Source of the DNA: Pseudolabrys sp.
Lineage (GTDB): Bacteria > Pseudomonadota > Alphaproteobacteria > Rhizobiales > Xanthobacteraceae
Length of the DNA: 64,000 nucleotides
NCBI GenBank assembly: GCA_030655215.1
Contig: JAURVZ010000086.1
Coordinates: forward strand, 1 to 64,000
Direction: 5' to 3'
Shown: positions 1-7,283 of the stretch, one piece after another
Numbering within the stretch: the first letter of the stretch is position 1
How the letters are laid out: every line of letters begins with the position of its first letter
The notes under the pieces: model-generated
The model's input: only the letters and a program-made list of their open reading frames with translations
What the model was told of the DNA's origin: nothing
The model's database searches: none
Translations under genes and position numbers: made by a program

Positions 1-145
1 GCGGGGGAGGTCGACCGTCGAAGCCGTCAGGCGAAGACGGTCGGGAGGGGGGGGTAAAAGCGAGCACTGAACAAGTCACACCCCCCTCCCCAACCCTCCC
101 CCTCAAGGGGGGAGGGAGAAGAAAGCAAGAGCGCGCTGGTCGCCC
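1..145. repeat. Intergenic palindromic repeat at window edge
   Basis: No gene is visible here. The stretch is built from G-rich and C-rich blocks (GGGAGG-type on the left, CCCTCCCC-type around 82-118) that can fold on each other. A short AGACGGTCGGG-like block lies between. The architecture resembles the larger inverted repeat at 39059-39191, so both probably belong to one dispersed intergenic repeat family. The left end is cut by the window. Confidence 0.5.
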
Positions 146-1051
146 TTAAACCGGCTTCTGCCAGGCCAGCAAACTGCCGCCGGTTTTCACCGTCGTGTCG
201 ACCGGCACATCCGGCATCGGATATTCATCTTCATTGAGCACGAAGCCCGGCTTGCGCGAGAAGTCCATGCGCGGCGGGCAGAAGATGTCATAGAGCGACG
301 CTTCATCTTTGCCGACATCGCGGCTGGTGTGCACGACAGTCGCCGGAATGATGACGAGTGAGGGCGTTGCCATCTCTTCGTGATCGTCCGGAATCCAGTT
401 GGCGAGATCGGGACCCCAGTTGTAGCGCATGTGATGCACCCAGTTGCCGCCAAGCGTCAGCGAGCACTGTTCGAAGTCGTCATGCCAATGCGGGCTCAAT
501 GCTGTGGTCTCGCGCCGCGTCTTGAACGGCGCAAACAGGTTCACCATCATGTTGGTAGAGCGAAACAGCCGCGGCTGGATGCGGTCGCCATCGGCCTTGT
601 AATACGGACCGAGCGGATAGTGCCGCAACTTGTAGCCGTCGCGCGGCGTGGGCCAGAGGTCGGGCGGCGCCAGTTCGGGCACGCCATCGGCATAGGTCGC
701 GGCGTTCGATGCCAGCGCCATGATGTCCTTCGACGCTTTCGAATAGATCTGCGCGAACAGGCCTGCCGTTTTCGCGGTGATGCTGCTCGCGCCGGGCGGC
801 ACGATGGTCAGCGAGTCTGCTTTCGCTTCAATGGTCTTGCCGCCAGCCGTGATGCTGAGCGTCGGGCTACCCATCGGCACGATCACCATGTGCTCCTCGG
901 GATCGCTGGCGCGGTTGAGCACGGCGCCGGCTACGACTTCCGAGACCAGCACGGCGAAATTGCCGCCGCGCGTCACCCAGGTTTTGGCGCCGGCCTCGGC
1001 GATTTGCGGGGCGATCTTGCCGAATTCGACCTTGGTGGCCTTGCGCGTCAT
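146..1051 (-). CDS. Bicupin-type protein of unknown substrate
   Basis: A 301-residue soluble protein with two beta-rich halves. The C-terminal half carries H188-W-H190 followed by E194, which fits the first cupin metal-binding motif. The N-terminal half (about residues 25-105) also reads as a cupin fold but lacks a clear metal site. The ATG at 1051 has GGGAGA about 7 bases upstream. The gene is divergent from an IclR-family regulator, and a perfect dyad (1152-1168) sits about 100 bases upstream of its start, so it is probably an IclR target. The substrate is unknown; cupins of this size next to IclR regulators often act in aromatic or organic-acid catabolism, but nothing here proves that. Confidence 0.6.
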   Translation of the reverse strand: MTRKATKVEFGKIAPQIAEAGAKTWVTRGGNFAVLVSEVVAGAVLNRASDPEEHMVIVPMGSPTLSITAGGKTIEAKADSLTIVPPGASSITAKTAGLFAQIYSKASKDIMALASNAATYADGVPELAPPDLWPTPRDGYKLRHYPLGPYYKADGDRIQPRLFRSTNMMVNLFAPFKTRRETTALSPHWHDDFEQCSLTLGGNWVHHMRYNWGPDLANWIPDDHEEMATPSLVIIPATVVHTSRDVGKDEASLYDIFCPPRMDFSRKPGFVLNEDEYPMPDVPVDTTVKTGGSLLAWQKPV

Positions 1052-1151
1052 ATTGCTGTCTCCCGTACCCTAAGCCGCTCATCCGATTAGAGATTTTGAG
1101 CTTGGCCAATCTGGCTCCCGGTGTGCTACCGGGCCAGTCGTTTCGGTTATG

Positions 1152-1168
1152 ATTTCGGCTAGCGAAAT
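1152..1168. promoter_or_regulatory. Candidate IclR operator, copy 1
   Basis: Perfect dyad ATTTCG-N5-CGAAAT in the divergent region between the bicupin gene and the IclR gene. The same dyad recurs at 2940-2956, again about 100 bases upstream of a gene start. The repetition and the shared spacing suggest a binding site for the IclR protein encoded at 1284-2255. Function is inferred. Confidence 0.5.
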
Positions 1169-1283
1169 TAAAGCCGACGCCGCACCAAGAAGGCGCATAG
1201 TCGTGCCTAGAATTCGAAACGCCCCGGGACATCGCCTCCGATAAAAGGCCGGATGCCGCGGCGCTCAAAGGGAGGACGTCACG

Positions 1284-2255
1284 ATGACGCCAGTGGAAAC
1301 GGCTCATGTCTCTTTGGACAAACTTCCGCGCACGCGCGTGCTCGCCCGCGCCGACGAGCGCGAGGCTAAGCGGCAAAGTGTGCTGAAGCCGAAAGTCCGT
1401 TGCCGCACCAATTCGCGGCGCGGTTCGACCGATCCGTCGCAGCGATCTTATCCGCCGGTGCAGGCGGTCTGCCGCGCCCTCGACATTCTGCGCACGGTCA
1501 ACAGGCTGCACATCGCATCGATCCAGCAGATCCATGAGGCCACCGGCTTCCCGAAGCCGACCATTGTTCGCATGCTGGAGACCTTGCTCGGTGAAGGCTA
1601 TGTGGCGCGCGACAATATGTGTGGCGGCTATAGCGTCACCGGCCGCGCGCATGAACTCAGCGCCGGCCATCAGGGCATTACGCAGATCATCGAGATTGCG
1701 CGGCCGCTGGCCATCGCGTTGACGCGCGAGGCGAAGTGGCCGATCGGCATCGGCGTGCTTGATGGCGATGCCATTGCCATCAAGTTCTGGACCGGTTCGA
1801 TCAGTCCGATCGTGCATACCAATACGGTGCTGGGGCTGCGGCCTGAACTTGACTCAACGGCGATGGGCCGCGCGTTGCTCGCCTTCTGCCCCGAGGCCGA
1901 GCGCGAGAAACACATCCAGCGCATGCGCAACGAAGCGGCGCGTGGTTTCGGTGAGGCTGAGGAAGCGCGGCTGCGCGCGATCCTGAAGCAGGTGCGCATC
2001 GATGGTTATGCGACGCGCGATCCGCGGACGCTGCCGCATCGCATCAGCACATTCGCCATGCCGATCCGCGAAGGCGACGTCGTGCACGCGTTGATCAACA
2101 TCAGCTACTTCACGACCGCTGTGCCGAAGTCCGAGATCGTCGAGAAGATATTGTCGCCGCTGCGCGCAACGACGGCGATGATCGAGCAGGCGATCGTGAT
2201 GACCAAGGGCCAGAGCGGCCGGGATCCGGCGATGAGCTTCGAGCCGGCGTTTTAG
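1284..2255 (+). CDS. IclR-family transcriptional regulator
   Basis: A 323-residue DNA-binding regulator. After a basic, probably disordered N-terminus (residues 1-60) comes a winged helix-turn-helix (about 65-130, with the recognition-helix stretch GFPKPTIVRMLETL). It is followed by the IclR effector-binding domain, including the conserved region around LDSTAMGRALLAF. The ATG at 1284 is preceded by a strong GGGAGGA site. The layout and sequence resemble the MhpR branch of the IclR family, which responds to aromatic acids; the effector here is unknown. It is divergent from the bicupin gene. The repeated ATTTCG-N5-CGAAAT dyads at 1152 and 2940 are its likely targets. Confidence 0.88.
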   Translation: MTPVETAHVSLDKLPRTRVLARADEREAKRQSVLKPKVRCRTNSRRGSTDPSQRSYPPVQAVCRALDILRTVNRLHIASIQQIHEATGFPKPTIVRMLETLLGEGYVARDNMCGGYSVTGRAHELSAGHQGITQIIEIARPLAIALTREAKWPIGIGVLDGDAIAIKFWTGSISPIVHTNTVLGLRPELDSTAMGRALLAFCPEAEREKHIQRMRNEAARGFGEAEEARLRAILKQVRIDGYATRDPRTLPHRISTFAMPIREGDVVHALINISYFTTAVPKSEIVEKILSPLRATTAMIEQAIVMTKGQSGRDPAMSFEPAF

Positions 2256-2282
2256 AATCTTGAATCGCGATGGCAACTACCT

Positions 2283-2371
2283 CGTCATGGCCGGGCTTGT
2301 CCCGGCCATCCACGTCTTTTGATTCTATGGAAAGCAAGGCGTGGATGCCCGGCACAAGGCCGGGCATGACG
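2283..2371. repeat. Inverted intergenic repeat (rhizobial palindromic element)
   Basis: Two 32-base arms (2283-2314 and 2340-2371) are near-perfect inverted copies, starting CGTCATGGCCGGG and ending CATCCACG. The few differences between arms are C/G swaps. Such CGTCATGGCCGGGC palindromes are common extragenic elements in Bradyrhizobium-like genomes. It lies between two convergent genes and could also end transcription from both sides. Confidence 0.75.
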
Positions 2372-2379
2372 GCGCGGCG

Positions 2380-2841
2380 CTACTTATCCGGCAACACCGG
2401 ATTGGTCGTCGGCGTGTCGCTCTTGAACCAGGTGTCGAACTTGCGGCGGGCGATCAGCCAGTTGCCGTCTTTGTCCTTGACGCAATTGTCGGTCATGTAA
2501 GCGATCTGGATCGCCGGTTCGCTCGGCAGCGGCGGCGCGCCGTCCGACGCATACAGCATCAGGAACCAGTGGCAGGTCGCCTTGTCGTCACCCTCAGGCA
2601 GGCACTGGAAATTCGCCACCGCGTGAATCACGGTGCGTGTGCCGCGATCCTCACGCCACTTGTAGAATTGCCGGATCTTTTCGCGGCCGACATATGGATT
2701 GATCGAGCCTTCGAAGATGCCGTCTTCGGTGTAGTAATCCGGCGCGTTGCGGCCCCAATTGGTATCGACGTCGTGCCAGTAATCCACCACCAGCGCATGC
2801 AGCAACTGCGTCAGCGCGAGGCGTTCGGACGAGATCTTCAT
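2380..2841 (-). CDS. NTF2/SnoaL-like protein
   Basis: A 153-residue alpha+beta protein of the NTF2-like superfamily, similar to ring-hydroxylating dioxygenase small subunits and SnoaL-type isomerases or dehydratases. Visible landmarks are the helical start (ALTQLLHALVVDYWHDVD), a DYYTEDGIFEG strand, GREKIRQFYKWR, and a C-terminal W-L-I-A-R-R strand. The start was placed at the ATG at 2841 because AGGAAA lies 5-6 bases upstream; an in-frame ATG at 2859 lies upstream of that site. A dyad identical to the one near the IclR gene is centred about 100 bases upstream, suggesting co-regulation with the bicupin gene. The reaction is unknown. Confidence 0.7.
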   Translation of the reverse strand: MKISSERLALTQLLHALVVDYWHDVDTNWGRNAPDYYTEDGIFEGSINPYVGREKIRQFYKWREDRGTRTVIHAVANFQCLPEGDDKATCHWFLMLYASDGAPPLPSEPAIQIAYMTDNCVKDKDGNWLIARRKFDTWFKSDTPTTNPVLPDK

Positions 2842-2939
2842 GGCGTTTCCTGACTTCAATGATCGTTGCGCGGAAACCTATCCGAGGATGAGGGGCGCAG
2901 CGATGGTCAAGGCGCGCGTGGGACCGTTTGAGATGCATA

Positions 2940-2956
2940 ATTTCGACCTCCGAAAT
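2940..2956. promoter_or_regulatory. Candidate IclR operator, copy 2
   Basis: Dyad ATTTCG-N5-CGAAAT, extended to seven base pairs per arm (AATTTCG/CGAAATT at 2939-2957), upstream of the NTF2-like gene. It matches the dyad at 1152-1168 in sequence and spacer length. The role is inferred from this repetition. Confidence 0.5.
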
Positions 2957-2980
2957 TGCGGAGGTTGATGAGCGCTGCGA

Positions 2981-4252
2981 TCAGGCCGGGCGGTTGGGCA
3001 ATGTCGCCAATGCTGTGTTTCGCAAAACCACGCCGCCGGCAACGCCGACGCCGATGACATAGGTCCAGCCTTGCGTGAAATCGAACAGGTGCGTGTTGAA
3101 TTGCGAGCCGACGATATTCTGCAGCGTGACAGCCAAGCCGACCCATGCGGCAAAGCCGGCGGCGCGAAAGAATAGCGCCAGATGTGACAGCCACATCGCC
3201 AGCAGTACGACGATGCCGGCGAAGCCAAGCTGAATGCCGACGGTCAGCATCTGGTTATGTGGATTGGCTGACGCCTGCGCCGCCATGCCGGTGCGGCCGA
3301 TGGTCGATCGCTCGTACAACCCATTGATCGAACCGGTACCGTGACCGAAAACCGGCGCCGCCTTGATGAAGCCGACAGCCTTGGTCCAGTACACCAGCCG
3401 TTCGCCGGCCGATGTCGGCGGGCCGTCCGGCTCGAACGACTGCACCTCTTGAACGAAGGTGTTGACACGTTCACGCAGGTAGTTAGCTGACGGCCATGCC
3501 GCCGCTGCCAGCAGAATAAATGCGACGCCGGAAGCCACCATGCCTTTCCAGCCAAATTGCCGGTAGCCGAAAAAGACCAGCAGTAGCGGAATGACGACGA
3601 GCGAGGTGCGGCTGGTGGCGACGTAAAAGACATTCGCCAGAAACAAGACCGCAACGACAACGATCGCCAGGGCCACACCGCGCCGTCCGCCGCGCCAGTG
3701 ATCGAAAGCAAGCTGCATGAGGATGGCGACGCAAATCGTGAACATGGCGCCTTGCGAAATGTAGTCCTTCACCGGCACGCCAGGGCCTTTCGTCTGTACC
3801 GGAAATGGCATGCCCGGCCAGAGAAAGATCGCCCAGGAAACTACCATCAGCACGGCGCATGAAATGAGGAAGCCGGTGAGGACATGATGGGCGCGCTGCG
3901 AGGCCGTGAACTGGCACATCAGCAGCGGGATGAACAACAATTTGAGGTAGGAGCTGATGCCGTTGCCGCGCTCGGCCCAGGTGGCATCGGTCCACAGCAT
4001 GCCCAGGAAACCAAAGGCGACCAGTAACAGGGGCAGGGTGCCGGCCGGGGTGAGGGCGATGCGCCGCAGCCGCGCCAGATCGCATATCGGGATGAATGCG
4101 AGCAGCCAGAGCAGCGCGAGAATGCCGGTCACCGAAGTCGACCAGGGCAGCGATGCGGCCAGCAACACGGCAAAAACGTCGGCGAGCGACGTGAGACGGT
4201 TGTGGGCGGCTGGCAGCAAATGGCTCAGAGATCGTACCATTGTTTGCAGCAT
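2981..4252 (-). CDS. O-antigen ligase family membrane protein
   Basis: A 423-residue polytopic membrane protein with about ten to twelve hydrophobic segments. A large periplasmic loop (about residues 260-330) contains the GHGTGSINGLYER and ANPHNQMLTVGIQLG stretches. The histidine-containing HNQxL pattern in that loop is the hallmark of the Wzy/WaaL ligase fold. WaaL-type enzymes move finished O-polysaccharide from its lipid carrier to lipid A-core in the periplasm. That fits the ABC-exporter O-polysaccharide locus beside it, where no Wzy polymerase would be needed. It is transcribed away from that locus; the intergenic region at 4253-4500 separates it from the NusG-like gene. Confidence 0.8.
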   Translation of the reverse strand: MLQTMVRSLSHLLPAAHNRLTSLADVFAVLLAASLPWSTSVTGILALLWLLAFIPICDLARLRRIALTPAGTLPLLLVAFGFLGMLWTDATWAERGNGISSYLKLLFIPLLMCQFTASQRAHHVLTGFLISCAVLMVVSWAIFLWPGMPFPVQTKGPGVPVKDYISQGAMFTICVAILMQLAFDHWRGGRRGVALAIVVVAVLFLANVFYVATSRTSLVVIPLLLVFFGYRQFGWKGMVASGVAFILLAAAAWPSANYLRERVNTFVQEVQSFEPDGPPTSAGERLVYWTKAVGFIKAAPVFGHGTGSINGLYERSTIGRTGMAAQASANPHNQMLTVGIQLGFAGIVVLLAMWLSHLALFFRAAGFAAWVGLAVTLQNIVGSQFNTHLFDFTQGWTYVIGVGVAGGVVLRNTALATLPNRPA

Positions 4253-4406
4253 CTTTCAAAGGTTGCCAATTATAGCCCTAAGTCGTGCGGGCGTCTTACC
4301 CTTGATCGTGTGATGATTTGAGATGGCCGTTATCGAAAGTCGGAGGGTAACCTCTATCGAAAAGTTCGTTGGTCGGTCTATCTCACGATTCGTAAGATTT
4401 GCCGTC

Positions 4407-4440
4407 TTGACGTTCATGGCCTGAACGCAGTAACTAGGCC
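4407..4440 (+). promoter_or_regulatory. Promoter with CGTTCA-N5-TGAACG operator (copy 1)
   Basis: TTGACG at 4407-4412 is a good -35 element. A perfect dyad CGTTCA-TGGCC-TGAACG (4411-4427) overlaps it and fills the spacer. A weak -10 (TAACTA at 4431-4436) follows. The same arrangement, with the same TTGACG and dyad, precedes the winged-helix gene at 13336. It faces the NusG-like gene at 4501. An operator between -35 and -10 implies repression by an unidentified dyad-binding protein. Confidence 0.6.
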
Positions 4441-4500
4441 AGATGTCCGAAACAGGCGTGAGGCTCCGCAGCAGCTGCGCGGTCTGCCGGAGACTGTACG

Positions 4501-5022
4501 ATGACGGATGTGGGACACTCGGACATTGCCTGGTATGTGGTGCAAACGCAGCCCAATGCCGAGCGCAAAGCCTTGGCACACCTTTCGCGCCAAGGCTTCA
4601 CCGCGTATCTGCCTCGATATCACAAGAAGAGACGGCACGCACGACGAACCGAAATTATAGCAGCGCCTTTGTTTCCGCGTTACATGTTCGTATCCATCGA
4701 CATGGCCTCGCAACGCTGGCGGTCGATCCGTTCGACGGTCGGCGTGTCAAACCTGGTCTGTAATGGTGAGGCGCCGGCGGCGGTGCCACCCGGCATTGTC
4801 GAGGCCTTGCTCCTGCGCGAAGGCGAAGACGGGTTGATCGACATTGGCCCTGGCCCGCAATTCGCCCACGGCGACAAAATACGTGTTCGGGACGGCGCTT
4901 TCGGCGACTGCCTGGGCATTTTCGAAAGCGCAACCGACAGTGAGCGGGTGCTGATCCTTCTCGACCTTCTGTGCCGCAAGGTTCGGGTTGTGTTGCACGT
5001 AGATGATGTCGTCGCGGCCTGA
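4501..5022 (+). CDS. NusG/RfaH-type transcription antitermination protein
   Basis: A 173-residue NusG paralogue. The NGN domain spans about residues 9-105 (AWYVVQTQPNAERKAL, then YLPRY and PLFPRYMFV). A C-terminal KOW domain follows from about 118 (GDKIRVRDGAFGDCLGIF...LLDLLCRKVRV). Stand-alone NusG paralogues at the head of polysaccharide operons, like RfaH or LoaP, bind RNA polymerase and suppress pausing and termination along the operon. Here it precedes the wbpE-like aminotransferase and the long sugar operon, fitting that role. A perfect operator dyad lies about 75 bases upstream. A strongly shortened relative is encoded at 13962-14180. Confidence 0.85.
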   Translation: MTDVGHSDIAWYVVQTQPNAERKALAHLSRQGFTAYLPRYHKKRRHARRTEIIAAPLFPRYMFVSIDMASQRWRSIRSTVGVSNLVCNGEAPAAVPPGIVEALLLREGEDGLIDIGPGPQFAHGDKIRVRDGAFGDCLGIFESATDSERVLILLDLLCRKVRVVLHVDDVVAA

Positions 5023-5120
5023 CCGCTGTCGCGTATTAAGATCGGCCATGATTGCGGTACCTGGTGGAATTTGTTATTGGGCCCGACGTAATTGTTGGCC
5101 TGCAGGATCCGGAATAATAA

Positions 5121-6278
5121 ATGGGGGATCTCATCACCGAGACGATGCCGAAGCCGATCGCGTTTATCGATCTCGCAGCGCAGCAGCGCCGCATCGAGAA
5201 AGAGGTCAAACAGGCGATCAATAATGTCTTGGCGCATGGTCTTTATGTGTCCGGCCCGGAAGTTGAGAAGCTTGAGGGCCAGTTGGCCGCGCATTGCGGT
5301 GCGAAGCACGCTATCGGTTGCTCAAGCGGAACAGACGCAATCGTACTTGCGCTGATGGCCCTCGGAGTCGGTCCCGGTGATGCTGTTTTCGTGCCGACGT
5401 TTACTTTCGCAGCGACCGCCGAAGCGGTCGCGCTTGTTGGCGCCACGCCTGTTTTTGTCGATTGTCATGCGCAGACCTACAACATGGATTCGCGCAGCCT
5501 CGACGAAGCGATCTCGATGATCGCGGCCGACGGTGAGTTGCGGCCGGTCGGTGTCATTGTCGTTGGCATGTTCGGTCAGCCGCCCGATTTCAAGCGCATC
5601 GATCCGGTCGCCGCCAAATATCGCCTTTGGGTGATCGACGACGCCGCGCAAAGCTATGGCGCGGCTTATGACAATCGCAAAGTCGGCGCGCTCGCAAAAG
5701 TCACGACGACCAGTTTCTTTCCGGCAAAGCCGCTTGGATGCTATGGCGATGGCGGCGCAATTTTCACCGACGATGATGAGCTTGCCGACGTCATCCGTTC
5801 GCTGCTCGTGCACGGCAAAGGCGCTGACAAATACGACAATGTTCGCATAGGGATGAACGGCCGACTGGATACCATTCAGGCGGCGATCTTGATCGAAAAG
5901 ATGAAAATTTTCGATGAGGAAATTGACATGCGCAACGAGGTATACAAGCGCTATAACGCCGGTCTAAAGGATATCGTAGAAGTTCCTGCTGTTGTCGATG
6001 GTGGGACCTCAGTCTGGGCGCAGTATACCATCGCTCTGGACGGCCGGGACTCGGTGTCAGCCAAACTCAAAAGTGTGGGCGTGCCAACGGCGATCTACTA
6101 CCCCAAGCCGTTACATACCCAGACAGCCTATCGTCATTTTCCATCGGCGCCTGGCGGCCTACCGGTGTCCGAAACTTTGGCCCAGAAAGTCCTCAGCCTG
6201 CCGATGCATCCTTATCTCGATCCGGCTACGCAAGAGCGGATAATCAAGGCAGTGATCACTGCGATTGAGACAAAATGA
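5121..6278 (+). CDS. wbpE: WbpE-like UDP-3-keto-sugar aminotransferase
   Basis: A 385-residue PLP-dependent aminotransferase of the DegT/DnrJ/EryC1 family. D173 and K203 (in FFPAKPLGCYGDGGA) are the expected cofactor-pocket aspartate and Schiff-base lysine. FIDLAAQQRRI, SGPEV and LDTIQAAIL are the family landmarks, and the overall match is to WbpE/WlbC. Those enzymes transfer an amino group from glutamate to UDP-3-keto-GlcNAc-uronate. Genes for the preceding oxidation (14298), the following acetylation (15233) and the 2-epimerisation (27246) lie elsewhere in the same locus. The start at 5121 is uncertain; an in-frame ATG at 5145 is possible. Confidence 0.85.
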   Translation: MGDLITETMPKPIAFIDLAAQQRRIEKEVKQAINNVLAHGLYVSGPEVEKLEGQLAAHCGAKHAIGCSSGTDAIVLALMALGVGPGDAVFVPTFTFAATAEAVALVGATPVFVDCHAQTYNMDSRSLDEAISMIAADGELRPVGVIVVGMFGQPPDFKRIDPVAAKYRLWVIDDAAQSYGAAYDNRKVGALAKVTTTSFFPAKPLGCYGDGGAIFTDDDELADVIRSLLVHGKGADKYDNVRIGMNGRLDTIQAAILIEKMKIFDEEIDMRNEVYKRYNAGLKDIVEVPAVVDGGTSVWAQYTIALDGRDSVSAKLKSVGVPTAIYYPKPLHTQTAYRHFPSAPGGLPVSETLAQKVLSLPMHPYLDPATQERIIKAVITAIETK

Positions 6279-6321
6279 GCGACGTGCAAATCTATCTAGA
6301 ACTCCGACCTTCGGGCTCACT

Positions 6322-7092
6322 ATGAAGTGTGTTATTCTTGCCGGCGGACTCGGCACGCGCCTTAGCGAAGAGACCCACCTTAAGCCGAAGCCAATGGTGG
6401 AGATCGGTGGGCGTCCCATCCTGTGGCATATTATGAAGATCTACAGCCACTACGGATTCAACGACTTCATCATTTGCCTCGGATACAAGGGATATCTGAT
6501 CAAGGAGTACTTCGCGAACTACTTCTTACATATGACAGATGTGACGTTTCATCTCGCCGAAAACCGGATGGAAGTTCACCGCGAAACCGCCGAACCGTGG
6601 CGCGTGACGCTCGTCGACACCGGCGATGAAACCATGACCGGTGGCCGCCTCAAGCGCGTGATGCCATATTTGAAGGACGAAGAGCTTTTCGCGCTGACCT
6701 ATGGGGATGGCGTCGCCGATATCGATCTGGCGGCGCAACTGGCTTTCCATAAATCGCATGGCCGCCACGCGACCGTAACGGCGGTGCGGCCGGCGCGGCG
6801 CTTCGGAGCAATCGCGATCGAGGGCGACCGTGTCGTGAGCTTTCAGGAAAAGCCCTCGGACGATGGCGGTTGGATCAACGGTGGATTCTTTCTGCTTTCA
6901 CCGTCGGTCACCGACCTCATTGAAGGCGACAAGACCATCTGGGAACGCGAGCCGATGGAAGCCTTGGCAAGAACCGACCAGCTACGTGCCTATGCACATC
7001 ACGGCTTCTGGCATCCCATGGACACGATGCGCGACCGCACGTTTCTTGAAGAACAATGGGCGAGTGGAAACGCCAAGTGGAAACTTTCGTGA
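6322..7092 (+). CDS. rfbF: Glucose-1-phosphate cytidylyltransferase
   Basis: A 256-residue nucleotidyltransferase, the usual RfbF length. It opens with the activation motif LAGGLGTRLSEET and the lysine pair KPKPMVEIGG, then has the RfbF-specific FADYF-like region (EYFANYFLHM), LTYGDGVAD, EKP and a GFWHPMDTMRD end. It makes CDP-glucose from glucose-1-phosphate and CTP. The start is the ATG directly before KCVILAGG. RfbF is normally followed by RfbG (CDP-glucose 4,6-dehydratase). Here only a scar of rfbG remains just downstream (7093-7207), so CDP-glucose from this enzyme has no local next step. Confidence 0.92.
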   Translation: MKCVILAGGLGTRLSEETHLKPKPMVEIGGRPILWHIMKIYSHYGFNDFIICLGYKGYLIKEYFANYFLHMTDVTFHLAENRMEVHRETAEPWRVTLVDTGDETMTGGRLKRVMPYLKDEELFALTYGDGVADIDLAAQLAFHKSHGRHATVTAVRPARRFGAIAIEGDRVVSFQEKPSDDGGWINGGFFLLSPSVTDLIEGDKTIWEREPMEALARTDQLRAYAHHGFWHPMDTMRDRTFLEEQWASGNAKWKLS

Positions 7093-7207
7093 TCGATGCA
7101 GCGGATCGCCGGACGGCTATCGCGAAACAGATCAGATGGACGGCCACGACGCCTACAGCAGCAGCAAGGGCTGTGCCGAAATCGTCGTGGCTCCATTAGC
7201 CTCGTGA
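7093..7207 (+). pseudogene. Remnant of rfbG (CDP-glucose 4,6-dehydratase)
   Basis: Directly after rfbF, one frame encodes GYRETDQMDGHDAYSSSKGC and then AEIV (about 7115-7186) before a stop at 7205-7207. This is the conserved YRETDPMGG-DPYSSSKG active-site region of CDP-glucose 4,6-dehydratases, including the catalytic Tyr of YxxxK. The Rossmann N-terminus and everything after AEIV are gone. It is best read as what is left after an internal deletion of rfbG. Assignment is by motif and by position after rfbF. Confidence 0.75.
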
Positions 7208-7249
7208 GGGCATCGGGCCTGAGAGACGCGCAGGCGATGCCCCATTTTT
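7208..7249 (+). terminator. Terminator-like hairpin before the methyltransferase gene
   Basis: GGGCATCG (7208-7215) pairs with CGATGCCC (7235-7242), and a run of five T follows at 7245-7249. The loop is long (19 bases), with a further CCT/AGG pairing inside. It stands inside the operon, immediately before a gene with its own ribosome-binding site, so it may be a leaky terminator or an mRNA-end hairpin from the lost rfbG region. Confidence 0.35.
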
Positions 7250-7283
7250 CAACGAAACTTATGAATGCGACAGGAGATTAGTT

